The position numbers and the translations under genes were made by a program. A stretch of 64,000 bases of DNA, taken from Kutzneria sp. CA-103260. Lineage in GTDB: Bacteria; Actinomycetota; Actinomycetes; Mycobacteriales; Pseudonocardiaceae. The stretch's first letter is position 1. Every line of letters starts with the position of its first letter. Of this stretch, positions 14,973 to 24,803 are shown one piece after another. The DNA is taken from NCBI RefSeq assembly GCF_018263855.1, contig NZ_CP073318.1:5456001-5520000 (forward strand). Reading direction: 5' to 3'. Below the pieces are notes generated by a model. It saw only the letters and a program-made list of their open reading frames with translations, did not search any database and was not told the DNA's origin.

Positions 14973-15986
14973 ATGAGCGCCAACGACCCGTTCGCCCGCC
15001 TCCCCGAGGCAGCTGCCTTCACCGTTGCCAGCACCACGATCACCGACGGTGCCGCCTGGTCGCTTGAGCAGCTCTCCGCCAGCATCCCCGGCGGGAAGGA
15101 CATCTCCCCGCAGCTGTCCTGGAGCGGCGCTCCCGATGGCACCAAGAGCTACGCCGTCACCGTCTACGACCCCGACGCCCCAACCGGGTCCGGGTTCTGG
15201 CACTGGGCGGTCGCCGACATCCCCGCCACCGTCACCGAGCTGCCCGAGGGCGTGGGCGACGACACCGGTTCGGGCCTGCCGGAGGGCGCCTTCCAGCTAC
15301 CCAACGACGCCCGCCTCGCGCGTTTCATCGGCGCCGCCCCGCCGGCTGGGCACGGCCCGCACCGCTACTTCGTCGTGGTGCACGCCCTTGACGTCGAGTC
15401 CATCGGTATCCCGGCCGACGCCACCCCCGCCGTCCTCGGCTTCACCATGACCTCGCACGTCCTCGGTCGCGCTGTCCTGATCGCCACGGCGGAAACGCCG
15501 CGCCCGGACGACAACACGGAACGGATCGAAGTCTCCCGACTCGTACCGGTCCCCGCCAGCGCCATCTTCGCCGTCCTGGCCGATCCGAAGGGTCATGTGG
15601 ACATCGACTCGTCGGGAATGCTCATGGACGCCGAAGGGGCGCCGGTCACACAGCCCGGCGACCGGTTCGTGGTCCACATGGACCGGGAAGCGCTCGGCGA
15701 CGTTCCGCTGGGGAGGTACGACGTCGAGGTCGTCATCACCAAGCTCATCCCGGGCGAGGAGATCGCTTGGACCGTCGAGGGCCGAGTCCGACCGCATGCC
15801 CGCCACATCTACGGCTACCGGCTGGAACCGGCCGAGGACGGCACCCGCGTCACCTCCTACTACGACTGGTCGGAAGTCGACGAGGAGTGGCGCAAGCGCG
15901 TCGACTTCCCGGTGATCTCGGAGTCCGCCCTCAAAGCAACCCTGGGGATCCTGGAGCGCACCGCCCGCCGGAACGCTGCCGTCTGA
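14973..15986 (+). CDS. PEBP/YbhB-like domain fused to SRPBCC domain
   Basis: A 337-aa two-domain protein. Residues 1-175 are a YbhB/YbcL-type phosphatidylethanolamine-binding (Raf-kinase-inhibitor-like) domain, with YDPDAPTGSGFWHW near 65 and GHGPHRYFVVVHALD near 130. Residues about 185-337 form an SRPBCC (START-like/polyketide cyclase) domain (IEVSRLVPVPASAIFAVLAD, ARHIYGYRLEPAEDGTRVTSYYDWSEV). These are usually separate proteins, so the fusion is notable; both fold types bind hydrophobic ligands. The ATG at 14973 has AGGAAAGGA upstream; a longer open frame to 14151 is antisense to the GntR gene and rejected. Probably under GntR control. Function unknown. Confidence 0.85.
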   Translation: MSANDPFARLPEAAAFTVASTTITDGAAWSLEQLSASIPGGKDISPQLSWSGAPDGTKSYAVTVYDPDAPTGSGFWHWAVADIPATVTELPEGVGDDTGSGLPEGAFQLPNDARLARFIGAAPPAGHGPHRYFVVVHALDVESIGIPADATPAVLGFTMTSHVLGRAVLIATAETPRPDDNTERIEVSRLVPVPASAIFAVLADPKGHVDIDSSGMLMDAEGAPVTQPGDRFVVHMDREALGDVPLGRYDVEVVITKLIPGEEIAWTVEGRVRPHARHIYGYRLEPAEDGTRVTSYYDWSEVDEEWRKRVDFPVISESALKATLGILERTARRNAAV

Positions 15987-16131
15987 ATGGTTGCTGCCGG
16001 CGCCTGGTCGACAGTCTCGAACGTCCGCCTCGGTGGAGTCATCCATGAGTACAAACACGCGGCCTGACCAGCATGGACATGGTTTCCGACACGCACAGCC
16101 CCCATCGACCGCTGACCTCCGGAACGAAAGA

Positions 16132-16165
16132 AGCGATCCCACCCGCCGAGGCAGATGGGATCGCT
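16132..16165. terminator. Inverted repeat between convergent genes
   Basis: Perfect 10-bp stem AGCGATCCCA (16132-16141) / TGGGATCGCT (16156-16165) with a 14-base loop, between the ends of the PEBP-SRPBCC gene and the secreted propeller gene. A weak T-rich stretch follows on the minus side (TTCTTTCGTT). Likely ends the RHS operon. Confidence 0.55.
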
Positions 16166-16181
16166 CAACCGACCGCTGTGA

Positions 16182-17219
16182 TCAGCAGAGCAGCGTGCAT
16201 GGCTCCGTCGGGTCGAGCACGACCGCCAGGCCGGGAGCGCCGCCCGCGGTCTGCTGGGTGACGACGAACAGCCGCTTGTTGTCCGTGGTCCAGGCCAGGC
16301 CCCGGCTCGCCGTGGTGCTGTCGCCCAGGCCGACGGCGTTCACCGGCGTGGTGCCACCGGACTTGAACACGAGCACCTTGTGCGCGGATGTGTAGGCGCC
16401 GGTGGCGACGTACCCGCCGTCGGCGGAAATCCTTACCGCGTCAGGGAAGTGCCCCGTGGCGTACGCACCCCGGCCGGACAGGTCCGCAGTCGCCAGCCCC
16501 GCCACGTGGTCCTCCGAGCCTGCCGCCGTGTACAGCGTCGCCCCGTCCGGCGTCACGGTGACGTCCTGTACGTCGCTACCGGTCACCGTGCCCGATGCCC
16601 CGGCCTGCAATGCACCCGCGTTCACCGTGTAGACGTCGGTGGTGGACAGGCTCAGGTTCGGCTGCGTCGCCACCACCGGCCCGTTCTCCGCCGCCGCCAC
16701 CAGCGGCGCCCCGTTGAACACCGCGTTTCCCTGCTGCCCCAACGTGATCGCCGGCGTCGCCGCCGCCGTGTCCAGCCGACCGATGCCGCCCGACCAGTTC
16801 CCGTCGCAGCCGTAGCCGAGCCACACGTACTGGCCCGTCCGGGCCAGCGTCGTCGGGCACGTCTGCGCCGGCGTCGCGTACCTTGCTGTCTCCGTGAACT
16901 TCACCGTGTCGATCGCCGCCACCGCGTCACCCGCCGCCAGCGCCGCGTACAGCGTCGCCCCGTCCGCGCTCAGCGCCAGCCCCGTCGCCCCGAACTCCCC
17001 GGTGATCTGCTTGACCACGTCCCCCGAGAAGTCCGTCACCACGATCGAGTTGCCCGTCGGCCCACCGCTCACGAACACGTGCTTGTGCGCCTGGTCCACC
17101 ACGATCGCCCCGAACCCCGGCAGCGGCAACGCCCCGCCGACATTCGCCTGCGCCGCAACCGGCGCCACCACCATCGCCGTGGCGGCCAACGCCACCGCGA
17201 GTAAGCCCCTTGCCTTCAT
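16182..17219 (-). CDS. Secreted YncE-like beta-propeller protein
   Basis: A 345-aa exported protein. Residues 1-26 form a Sec signal peptide (MKARGLLAVALAATAMVVAP then AQA). The rest is built of repeated short strands in the YncE/40-residue propeller style: HKHVFVSGG, ALSADGATLYAAL, TVTPDGATLYTA, RISADGGYVATG, TDNKRLFVV. Such propellers are extracellular binding scaffolds without a catalytic site. The start at 17219 has GGGGGAG upstream. It follows the HEAT-repeat gene by 10 bp and is probably cotranscribed with it and the RHS gene, so a role at the cell surface in the same system is plausible. It ends in ...CTLLC. Confidence 0.82.
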   Translation of the reverse strand: MKARGLLAVALAATAMVVAPVAAQANVGGALPLPGFGAIVVDQAHKHVFVSGGPTGNSIVVTDFSGDVVKQITGEFGATGLALSADGATLYAALAAGDAVAAIDTVKFTETARYATPAQTCPTTLARTGQYVWLGYGCDGNWSGGIGRLDTAAATPAITLGQQGNAVFNGAPLVAAAENGPVVATQPNLSLSTTDVYTVNAGALQAGASGTVTGSDVQDVTVTPDGATLYTAAGSEDHVAGLATADLSGRGAYATGHFPDAVRISADGGYVATGAYTSAHKVLVFKSGGTTPVNAVGLGDSTTASRGLAWTTDNKRLFVVTQQTAGGAPGLAVVLDPTEPCTLLC

Positions 17220-17229
17220 CAGCTCCCCC

Positions 17230-17847
17230 TCATCGCTCTTCCTGTTCGGCGATCGCGTCCAGCTTGGACAGTGCGTCCCTGGCTCGCTTGCGCACGAGCG
17301 GCAGTTCGTGGTCGAGCAGCGGCCGTAGCGGCTCGCGGGCCTCGACGGCCTTGAGCCGGGCCAGGGCGGCGGCCGCGAACGCCGCCAGGTCGTCGTCACC
17401 GAGCAACCGCACCAGCAGCTCGACGACCTCCGGCCGGCCCTTGCCGACCCGCCCCAGCGCGCTGACCACCAGCTGCCGGGACGAGCCGTACCGGCCCTGC
17501 CCGGCGAGCTCCAGCAGGCCGGACACCGACGACCTGTCGGCCACGATGTCCAGCGCGCTGCCCATCGCCCAGCGAGCCGAGTCATCCTCGACCCGGCCGA
17601 AGCACTCGAGCAGCGCCGACGCCGCGGCCGGCCGCGCCTCCTTCACCGACAACGCCCGCGCGATGCCCTCCATCAGGCGGGCGTCATCGGGGTCGGCCCG
17701 GCGCAGGCCCGCGATGAGCACGGGCACCGCGCCGGCGTAGCCGGACCGGGTGTTCACGAGGTCCCAGACGGAGTTCACGGCCACGCCGGCGGCGCGCAGC
17801 TCGGTCACGAGATCCTGTTCGGTCAGAGATTGATCGGCGGCAGCCAT
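17230..17847 (-). CDS. HEAT-repeat protein, probable immunity protein of the RHS toxin
   Basis: A 205-aa cytoplasmic all-helical protein made of HEAT-like repeats (AVPVLIAGLRRADPDDARLMEGIARAL, SGLLELAGQGRYGSSRQLVVSALGRV, VVELLVRLLGDDDLAAFAAAALARL). Its ATG at 17847 lies inside the last 25 bp of the RHS gene, so translation is coupled to it. Genes directly after polymorphic toxins usually encode the matching immunity protein, and helical-repeat folds are used for this. The immunity role is an inference from position. No signal peptide, as expected for protection from a cytoplasmic nuclease. Confidence 0.75.
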   Translation of the reverse strand: MAAADQSLTEQDLVTELRAAGVAVNSVWDLVNTRSGYAGAVPVLIAGLRRADPDDARLMEGIARALSVKEARPAAASALLECFGRVEDDSARWAMGSALDIVADRSSVSGLLELAGQGRYGSSRQLVVSALGRVGKGRPEVVELLVRLLGDDDLAAFAAAALARLKAVEAREPLRPLLDHELPLVRKRARDALSKLDAIAEQEER

Positions 17848-20800
17848 CGGAAGATCCGCACCAGTCCTAGGTTCTGCATGCTTCGTATCGCCGGGCTGAG
17901 CGTGGTGTCCTGCCGGGCGATGATGGCGAACGTCCGGCTGGTCGCGGACGCGAAATCGTAGAAGTCGGCCAGTTGGTCGGTCAGGTCGAGATGGGACACG
18001 TTCTTCACGTCCAGCAACACGTTCTTGGAGAGATAGTCGGGAACACGATAGCTGGCGGTGCCGCTGGCCGACGGGATACGCACCTTGCCGGGCGGAATGC
18101 CCAGTGCGGTCTCGCCGGCGGTGCCCAGCGCCCGGGCCGTGCGGCAGCTGTTGTGCACCAGCACGGCGACGCCGTTGACCATGACGTAGTAGGTGTGCAG
18201 GTCATCGACGGTCAGGTTGAACGCCGTGCGCTGCCCGAGGTAGCTGACCACCGACACGACGGCCACCAGGTCGCCGTCGGGCTCGCGCAGCTCGTCGCCG
18301 GGTTTGAGGTCGGCGGCGTTCACGAACTTCTTGGCGGTCGCGTCCCAGAACGGGTGCTGCTGGGTCGATGTGATGGTCCCGTCGCCGGTCGCCGCGTGCA
18401 CGGTGACGTTGGTGAACTGCTGGTCGCCGGGCGTGACGATCTGCGCGTCGACCGGCTCGGCCCGGGTGGCACCGGTGGTCGGATCGGTGGCCTGCACCCG
18501 GTCGCCCACCTGCACGTCGCTGATCGCCTTGGTGGTGCCGTCGCCCATCAGCACCGCGGTCGCGGCCGGGAAGCTGTTGGTCACGGGGCACGCCTGCGAC
18601 TCGGCCTGTCCCTCGGCTTCCTGTTCCGCCTTTTGTTCGGCGGCGGCTTCGGCTCTCTCCTCGGCCGCCTTCTTCGCGGCGGCCTCCTCGGCGGCCTTGC
18701 GGGCCGCGGCTTCGTCGGCGGCCTTCTGCGCCGCGGCGGCCTGGGCCTGTTTCGCAGCCTGTTGGTCGGCCTCGGAGACGGTCTTGTCGACGGCCTTGAC
18801 GTCCTCGGCGACGTGCTCGGCGTCCTTCACGCCGGTGGAAATGGCTTCGGCGGCCTCGATGCCCTCGTCGACGTACTTGGCGCCCTTGATGGCATAGCGG
18901 GTGCCGAGCGCGGCGTCACCGATGACGGGGATGGCGCCGGCGAGTGAGAGCCCGGCGTCGAGGTAATCGCCGTCCACCGCGTACCACGCGGCGTTGGCGA
19001 CGTCGGCGACGGCGCCGACAACCGGGATCATGCCGGCGACGTCGAGGGCGGCGTGCCCGAGGTCGGACAGCCAGTTGTGGCCGTTGAGCTCGATGTTGCT
19101 GAGCGGGTTGCCGCCGCCGAACGCGTAGCGGTTGCCGGTGAAGGGATTGGCGGTCAGGCTCAGGTCGGACAGGGCCCCGTTGTAGGAATCCCGGGTGAGG
19201 AAGGAGTTCAGACCGGGGTCATAGGTCCGGAAGCCCATGTTGTACGTGCTGCTGTTGCCGTTGATCCGGGCCGCGTTGAACCGGTACGCGTTGTACGGAT
19301 CCTTGTCCGGCTGGGCCGGATCGGACTTGTCGGCACCGGTGTCCTGGCTGGAATCATCGGCCCCGTAAGCGGTGTAGCCGTAGGTGGCCTTGGTGTCACC
19401 GTTGGCGTCGGTGACGGCCTGCACGTCGGAGTGCGGGCTGTAGCTGTAGTAGGTGGGATCCTCGGACCCGTCGTCCTTGTGCACCACCTGGGACAGCCGC
19501 TCACCCCACGGCGAGTACTGGTACGTCTTGGTGAGCTTGCCGTTCTCGTGCTCGGCGGTCACCGCTCCGGACACGCCCAGGTAGTCGAACGTGGTGGTCT
19601 TGCCGTTCTTGCCGTCGGTGGTCTGGGACACGGTCCGGTCGAACGGATCGTAGGCATAGCTGGTGGTGCTGACGGTGTCGCCGGTCTTCTTGCGGTCGGT
19701 GGCGATGTGGTCGAACCCGTCGTAGCCGTAGCGCTCCAGGGTGTTCCCGTTCAGCGTCACGGTGTCCAGCCGGCCGAACACGTCGTAGTTGTACGACGTG
19801 GTGAAGCCGCCGGCGCTGGTGGTCTGCAGCCGGTTGCGGTCGTAGTTGGACGTGGTGGTCTGGTTGCCGATGGTCTGCGACACCACGTTGTTGTTGGCGT
19901 CGTGGACGTAGCTCTCGTTCTGCCCGCCGCCGGTCTTGGTCGCGCCGGCCAGCCGGTCCAGCGGGTCGTAGCTGTAGTTGGTGGTCTGGTTGACGTAGGC
20001 CGAGTGGTTGTCGGCGTTCTGCGTTTTCGCCACGTCCTGCGTCTTGTTGCCGTCCGGGTCGTAGTCCAGGGTGTGCTCGGCAACCACCGTGCCGTCGGAC
20101 TTGTTCTCGATCTGGTGCTGCAACTGGCCGTTGAGGAAGTAGCTGGACGTGACCACGTTGCCGTTGGGCCGGGATTCCTTGTTGACCTGACCACTCGGGT
20201 CGTAGCCGAACGTGGTGACCTTCGGCTTCGGGTCGGTCGCGGACTCGGCGTTGGTCACCTTCGTCAGCAGATTCCGTGCGTCGTAGGCGAAGGAGGCCGC
20301 CGCCGCGTCGTCGCCGCGGGTCAGGGTGTTGCCGTCGGCGTCGTAGCTGAACGTCGTGGTGTGCTGCACCGCGCCGCCCTTGCCGACCTTCACGGTGGCC
20401 AGCCGGTCCATGCCGTCGAAAGTTGCGGCGTAGTCGTCGAACTGGGCACCGGTGGACTGGTCGGCGAGATCGGTCAGGTTGCCGTCGGCGTCGTAGCTGT
20501 AGTTGAACAGGTTCTTCTGCGGTGGCGGCGGATTGTTGTTCTGCCGCACCACCTTCACCGCGTCGGCGGTGACCACGCCGCCGGCGTTCGCGGCCAGCGT
20601 GATCTTCTGCCCGCTGCCGTCGGCGGTGAACGCCCAGCTGCCCAGCTTGACCCAGTCGCCGGCCTGCTGCGTCTGGTCGACGGTGGTGTTCGCGGTGCCG
20701 CCGGTGAAGTTCACCGTGTACGCGGCATCCTTGGCCGCGCCGGCCACCGACGGGTACCGCACGTACACGTCGTAGGTGCCGTCCTGCGGGATCACCAGGT

Positions 20801-23800
20801 TCCACGAGAAGGAATCGGTCCCCGGGCCGGCCGCGTGCGTCTGGTAGTCGTAGCCCTGGAATCCGCTGCTGCCTGCGCTCGACGCCGGCCACGAGCCGAC
20901 CGCGGACACGTTCTGCGCGTCGGAGTTGTCCACCAACTCGACCGCACTGCCGGCCGGCACACCGACATCGGCGCGGGTCTTGACCTTGCCGTCCGGGTAG
21001 TAGTCCCAGGACATCGACCGGGACGACGATCCGCCGGCGCTGGTCAGGGTGCGAACGGTCTGCTGGCCGAGGTCGTTGTAGTCGTAGTTGGTGGAGATGT
21101 CCACCGGGTCGGTCGAACTGCGGGACCAGCCGTTGTCGAAGTAGTTGTACGTGGTGTCGTTGCGGACGGTCTGCCCCTGCGACGGCGGCGCGCTGACCCG
21201 GGTCAGCTGGCCGGCGGCGTCGTAGCTGTAGTCCGTCTCGGACGGCTTGTTGTACCGGGAATCGTTGGGGTCGAAGGGAGAGAGCTGGGCCTGCACCCGG
21301 TTCACCGGGTCGTACCGGGTCTGCGAGACGAAGGCCTCGGTGCTGCCGGCGGCCACCGCCCGCGGCGAGATGACCTTGGTCTGGTTGCCGACCTCGTCGA
21401 ACTCGTACCGGGTGGTGTTGTTGGTGATCGTCCCGTTGTCGTTGCGGAACGGCGCCTGCACCTGGACGGTCATGCCGCGGGCGTCCAGCGTGTAGCTGGT
21501 CTTGTTGCCCTCCTCGTCGGTGGTGCTGGTCTGCAGGCCGTCCCGGTCGAAGCCGGTGGACTTGGTGTGCCCGTCCGCGTCGGTCACCGAAGTGGTGCGG
21601 TGATTCAGGTCGTAGGTGTACTTCGCGGTGACGTGACCGAGCGGGTCGGTGATCGACGTGTTGTCGCCGACGTTGTTGTAGGTGTAGGTGGTCCGGCCGC
21701 CGTTGGCGTCGGTCTCCGCGATCACCCGGTTCAGCTCGTCGTAGGTGTTGGTGGTGGTGAACGAGCCGCGGGCCGCGCCGGGCAGGTTGCCGTTGGGCTG
21801 GGTGGTGGTGATCGTGTTGCCGACGCGGTCGTAGCCGTAGGTGGTCAGCCGGTTCGGGCCGGTATCGGTGTCCTTGGGCAGGGTGCTGGCGACGACCCGG
21901 TCGCTGGCGTCGTAGCTCGCCGTGCCGACGGCGCCGTTGGGCGCGGTCAGCCGCACCACGTTGTCGTTGCGGTCGTACACCGGCCCCGGTGTGACGACGT
22001 ACTGGCCCTTGTCCTGGTCCTTCGGCACCTTGGACAGCAGCGGCCGCTTGAAGATGTCGTACGTGTACGTGCTGGTCTTGTGGTTCGCGTCGGTGATCGA
22101 CACGACGTTGCCCACCACGTCGTAGTTGGTGGTGGTGACGGCGCCGAGCGCGTCGGTTGTGGTCTGTGGGAAGCCGTTCGGGTCGAAGTTGCCGAAGCGC
22201 GTGCTGTGGCCGTTGGCGTCGGTGCTGGTCAGCGGCTGCCCGGTGGAGTCGTAGGTGTACTTGGTGGTGAAGTGTCCCGGCGGCGTGCCGGAGACGTTGC
22301 CGTTCGGGTCGGTGACCGAGATCAGGTTGCCCGACTGGTCGTAGCCGAACGTCGAGGTCCGTCCCTCGGCGCTGGTGTTGGACACCACATCGGCGACATG
22401 GCCGTTCAGGAACGTCTGATAGGACACGCCGATCGAGGCACCGCCGTTTGCGGCGTTCTGCGCGTCGGTGATCTGCAGCGGATAGCCGGTGTTCTGGTCG
22501 TACACCCAGGTGCTGACTGCGTTGTTGGCTTCCTGCAACCGGATCACGTTGTTGTCGGCGTCCCAGTTCAGGTTGGTGGTCTCGTTCTTGGCGTCGGTGG
22601 TCGACACCATCCGGCCGAAACCGTCCAGCAGCAGGGAACTGGCGTGCCCCAACGGGTCGGTGATGGTCTGCTTGAGCTTGGTACCGGACTTGGGATCCGT
22701 AGCGGTGTAGTCGAACGCGGTGCCGGCGCCGCTGCGGTCGGTCAGCGTCTGCACGCGGCCGTAGCGCAGCTGGTCGGACGGATCGGTGAAGTACTTGATC
22801 TGGGTGCCGTGGCCGAGCGGGTCGTTGACCCGGATCAGCTTCGGGTTGGTCAGCAGCGCGCCGTTGTCGTAGAAGAAGTCGAAGTCCTTCTCCTGCGGCG
22901 TGCCGGCGCCGTCGGCGAGCTCCTGGAGCAGGCCGGTGTCGCTGTAGGTGAAGGTGATCGTCCGACCGGACAGGTCGGTGATCGACTTGAGCTGGTTGAC
23001 GATCAGGTTGTTCGGCAGCGCGGCGGTGGACTTCTTCACATCACCGGAGAAGTAGTTCGCGGCCTCGCCGGCTTTGTAGTAGTCGAAGGTCAGCGACTGG
23101 CGGCCGGCCGGGTCGGTGATCGAGGTGAGCACGCCGGTGTTGCGGTTGCCGATGACCGTCTTGGTGTAGTTGAAGGTCATCGTGTTGCCGTTGCGGTCGA
23201 CGGTGGCGGTCTGGAAGCCGTCGGCGTCGAAGAAGAACTGGGTGCGGTCGGGCTGGGTCATCACCCAGGCCCGGTTGGGGTCGCTGCTGCCGGTGTGCTG
23301 GAGGTACAGGTGCACGCCGGCGGGCTTGTCGTAGTCCCAGTCCTTCGGATCGTTGCTGCCGTGCTTGTTCAGCGAGAACACATGGCTGGTGCCGTCGCCG
23401 TCGACGAGCGTGACCTTGCCGGGATAGCCGAGCAGGCCGCCGAGCAGGTCGAACTGGAGCGGCGTGCCGAGTCGGGGCAGCGAGGACGCGGAGACCGACC
23501 AACCCGCGCCGGCATAGGAGTTCGACGTGTCCAAGCTGTTGTAGCTCAGCCGAACGAAGCTGGACAGGCCGCGGCCCGGGTTGGTCAGCGGCGCATAGCC
23601 GAACACCAGGTTGCCGTTGGCGGCGTTGACCGAGACGGAGCTGCCGGCACCGGTCGCGACGCCGCTGTACTGGTAGAAGTTCTCCAGCCCCAGCTGGTCG
23701 GAGGTCGGCTGCTCGACGGCGACGTTCTGGTCCAGCGTCGGCACATTCGCGGTCTGCGACAGCCAGGCGCCGGTCTTCTTGTCGCGCAGGTCCCACCTCA

Positions 23801-24344
23801 GCACGTACGCCTGGCGCTCGTTGCCGAAGATGCCCGGCGTCGGCGCGACGACGTGCGCGTCGAAGGTGGCGGACTGGCCCGGCGCGAGGTCGTTCGGCAG
23901 CGCGGTGCCGAGCCGGTTGGACTGGTCGGTGCGGTCAGTGCCGTCCGGCAGCGTCCAGTGGTAGGAGAGCTCGAACTGGCTGGCCGGCAAGGGATTGCCG
24001 GTGCTGTTGGTCAGTGCGAACGGAATCGAGTACTGCTCGCCGGGGATCATCCGCTGCGGCGTGGTCGGCGCCGAGTAGGTCGCCGACGTGGTCGCCTTCG
24101 GCTTGCTCACGGCCAGCGGCTTGCTGGTCGCCGCCGGCTGGCGGTGCGGCAGCGCAGCGGTGGACGGCACCAGTTGGCCGTGGTGCTGGCCCGGCTCGGC
24201 TCTCCAGTTGGTGGCCGGCCCCAGCTGTGGAGTCGTGTGTGCCGGCGCGATGCCAAGCGGGGCCGCCCCGTTCGCGCTCTGTCCCGCGAGCAGCATCGCT
24301 CCAACCGTAAACAGGCATGTCAAAGTCGTGCGTAACCGCACCAT
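17823..24344 (-). CDS. Secreted RHS/YD-repeat polymorphic toxin with HINT and Tox-REase-7-like domains
   Basis: A 2173-aa giant exported protein. Residues 1-38 resemble a Sec signal (MVRLRTTLTCLFTVGAMLLA then GQSANGAA). YD/RHS repeats (for example TYTYDIFKRPLLSKV, YTYNNVGDN) fill about 210-1700, interrupted near 1140-1270 by a golvesin-like carbohydrate-binding module (DGTYDVYVRYPS, GQKITLAANAGG). The RHS core ends near 1705-1760 (FLTRDSYNG, NRYAFGGGNPLSNIELNG). A hydrophobic stretch, an Ala/Glu-rich coiled coil and a HINT domain (CPVTNSFPAATAVLMGDG near 1918; VNGVAVLVHN near 2065) follow. The last ~100 residues match Tox-REase-7 nucleases: RIPS, YRVPDYL, LLDVKNV and LTDQLADFY, with PD and DxK residues. 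ATG 24344 is preferred over GTG 24377 because of GAGGGGG upstream and the clean signal peptide. Probably an interbacterial DNase toxin. Confidence 0.9.
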   Translation of the reverse strand: MVRLRTTLTCLFTVGAMLLAGQSANGAAPLGIAPAHTTPQLGPATNWRAEPGQHHGQLVPSTAALPHRQPAATSKPLAVSKPKATTSATYSAPTTPQRMIPGEQYSIPFALTNSTGNPLPASQFELSYHWTLPDGTDRTDQSNRLGTALPNDLAPGQSATFDAHVVAPTPGIFGNERQAYVLRWDLRDKKTGAWLSQTANVPTLDQNVAVEQPTSDQLGLENFYQYSGVATGAGSSVSVNAANGNLVFGYAPLTNPGRGLSSFVRLSYNSLDTSNSYAGAGWSVSASSLPRLGTPLQFDLLGGLLGYPGKVTLVDGDGTSHVFSLNKHGSNDPKDWDYDKPAGVHLYLQHTGSSDPNRAWVMTQPDRTQFFFDADGFQTATVDRNGNTMTFNYTKTVIGNRNTGVLTSITDPAGRQSLTFDYYKAGEAANYFSGDVKKSTAALPNNLIVNQLKSITDLSGRTITFTYSDTGLLQELADGAGTPQEKDFDFFYDNGALLTNPKLIRVNDPLGHGTQIKYFTDPSDQLRYGRVQTLTDRSGAGTAFDYTATDPKSGTKLKQTITDPLGHASSLLLDGFGRMVSTTDAKNETTNLNWDADNNVIRLQEANNAVSTWVYDQNTGYPLQITDAQNAANGGASIGVSYQTFLNGHVADVVSNTSAEGRTSTFGYDQSGNLISVTDPNGNVSGTPPGHFTTKYTYDSTGQPLTSTDANGHSTRFGNFDPNGFPQTTTDALGAVTTTNYDVVGNVVSITDANHKTSTYTYDIFKRPLLSKVPKDQDKGQYVVTPGPVYDRNDNVVRLTAPNGAVGTASYDASDRVVASTLPKDTDTGPNRLTTYGYDRVGNTITTTQPNGNLPGAARGSFTTTNTYDELNRVIAETDANGGRTTYTYNNVGDNTSITDPLGHVTAKYTYDLNHRTTSVTDADGHTKSTGFDRDGLQTSTTDEEGNKTSYTLDARGMTVQVQAPFRNDNGTITNNTTRYEFDEVGNQTKVISPRAVAAGSTEAFVSQTRYDPVNRVQAQLSPFDPNDSRYNKPSETDYSYDAAGQLTRVSAPPSQGQTVRNDTTYNYFDNGWSRSSTDPVDISTNYDYNDLGQQTVRTLTSAGGSSSRSMSWDYYPDGKVKTRADVGVPAGSAVELVDNSDAQNVSAVGSWPASSAGSSGFQGYDYQTHAAGPGTDSFSWNLVIPQDGTYDVYVRYPSVAGAAKDAAYTVNFTGGTANTTVDQTQQAGDWVKLGSWAFTADGSGQKITLAANAGGVVTADAVKVVRQNNNPPPPQKNLFNYSYDADGNLTDLADQSTGAQFDDYAATFDGMDRLATVKVGKGGAVQHTTTFSYDADGNTLTRGDDAAAASFAYDARNLLTKVTNAESATDPKPKVTTFGYDPSGQVNKESRPNGNVVTSSYFLNGQLQHQIENKSDGTVVAEHTLDYDPDGNKTQDVAKTQNADNHSAYVNQTTNYSYDPLDRLAGATKTGGGQNESYVHDANNNVVSQTIGNQTTTSNYDRNRLQTTSAGGFTTSYNYDVFGRLDTVTLNGNTLERYGYDGFDHIATDRKKTGDTVSTTSYAYDPFDRTVSQTTDGKNGKTTTFDYLGVSGAVTAEHENGKLTKTYQYSPWGERLSQVVHKDDGSEDPTYYSYSPHSDVQAVTDANGDTKATYGYTAYGADDSSQDTGADKSDPAQPDKDPYNAYRFNAARINGNSSTYNMGFRTYDPGLNSFLTRDSYNGALSDLSLTANPFTGNRYAFGGGNPLSNIELNGHNWLSDLGHAALDVAGMIPVVGAVADVANAAWYAVDGDYLDAGLSLAGAIPVIGDAALGTRYAIKGAKYVDEGIEAAEAISTGVKDAEHVAEDVKAVDKTVSEADQQAAKQAQAAAAQKAADEAAARKAAEEAAAKKAAEERAEAAAEQKAEQEAEGQAESQACPVTNSFPAATAVLMGDGTTKAISDVQVGDRVQATDPTTGATRAEPVDAQIVTPGDQQFTNVTVHAATGDGTITSTQQHPFWDATAKKFVNAADLKPGDELREPDGDLVAVVSVVSYLGQRTAFNLTVDDLHTYYVMVNGVAVLVHNSCRTARALGTAGETALGIPPGKVRIPSASGTASYRVPDYLSKNVLLDVKNVSHLDLTDQLADFYDFASATSRTFAIIARQDTTLSPAIRSMQNLGLVRIFRWLPPINL

Positions 24345-24491
24345 TTCCCCCGTACCCCCTCGGACGGTGTCGTTCACTCGTTAATCGGCAACGACATCAC
24401 GCTCTCGGTCGCAAAGTACGCCCGTGATCTTCGTAGTCCTGCCGCCAATCGGGGGACTTGATCAGCGCATAACCGACAAACACGACCATTT

Positions 24492-24803
24492 ATGGCGGAC
24501 GATTGCCGTGTTGTCGGCGGTATCGGACACACGATCACCGTCACCGATGGCCGATTCACAAGCGGTGCTCGGCTTTGTGTCGCCCGTCCGGCGTTCGCGG
24601 CGTGCCTGGACGTCTTCGAGGACTCGTTGCCCTTCTATCAGACCGCTCAGGACCACAACGAAACGGCCGCCGCCGCGGCCGGGTTCAGCGAGGCGATCAG
24701 CCGCATCGGCGACGCCACGGTCGACGAGCCCACCTCCTTCTGACAGATGATCGTCCGAGACATCGAGGCCGGCGACTACAACGCCGCGGACCTCGAAATG
24801 TGA
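24492..24803 (+). pseudogene. Unrecognised ORF with an in-frame stop
   Basis: An open frame of 83 codons (MADDCRVVGGIGHTITVTDG ... DATVDEPTSF) ends in TGA and resumes in the same frame as QMIVRDIEAGDYNAADLEM before a second TGA at 24801-24803. Coding-like composition across the first stop suggests a small gene broken by a point mutation, but I recognise no family and there is no clear ribosome site. It may be non-coding. Confidence 0.25.

Noticed and set aside
19053..24335. A 1760-codon plus-strand open frame opposite the RHS gene
   Set aside because: Antisense shadow of YD repeats; Val/Gly-rich with no recognisable domains, while the minus strand has clear RHS, HINT and nuclease motifs.
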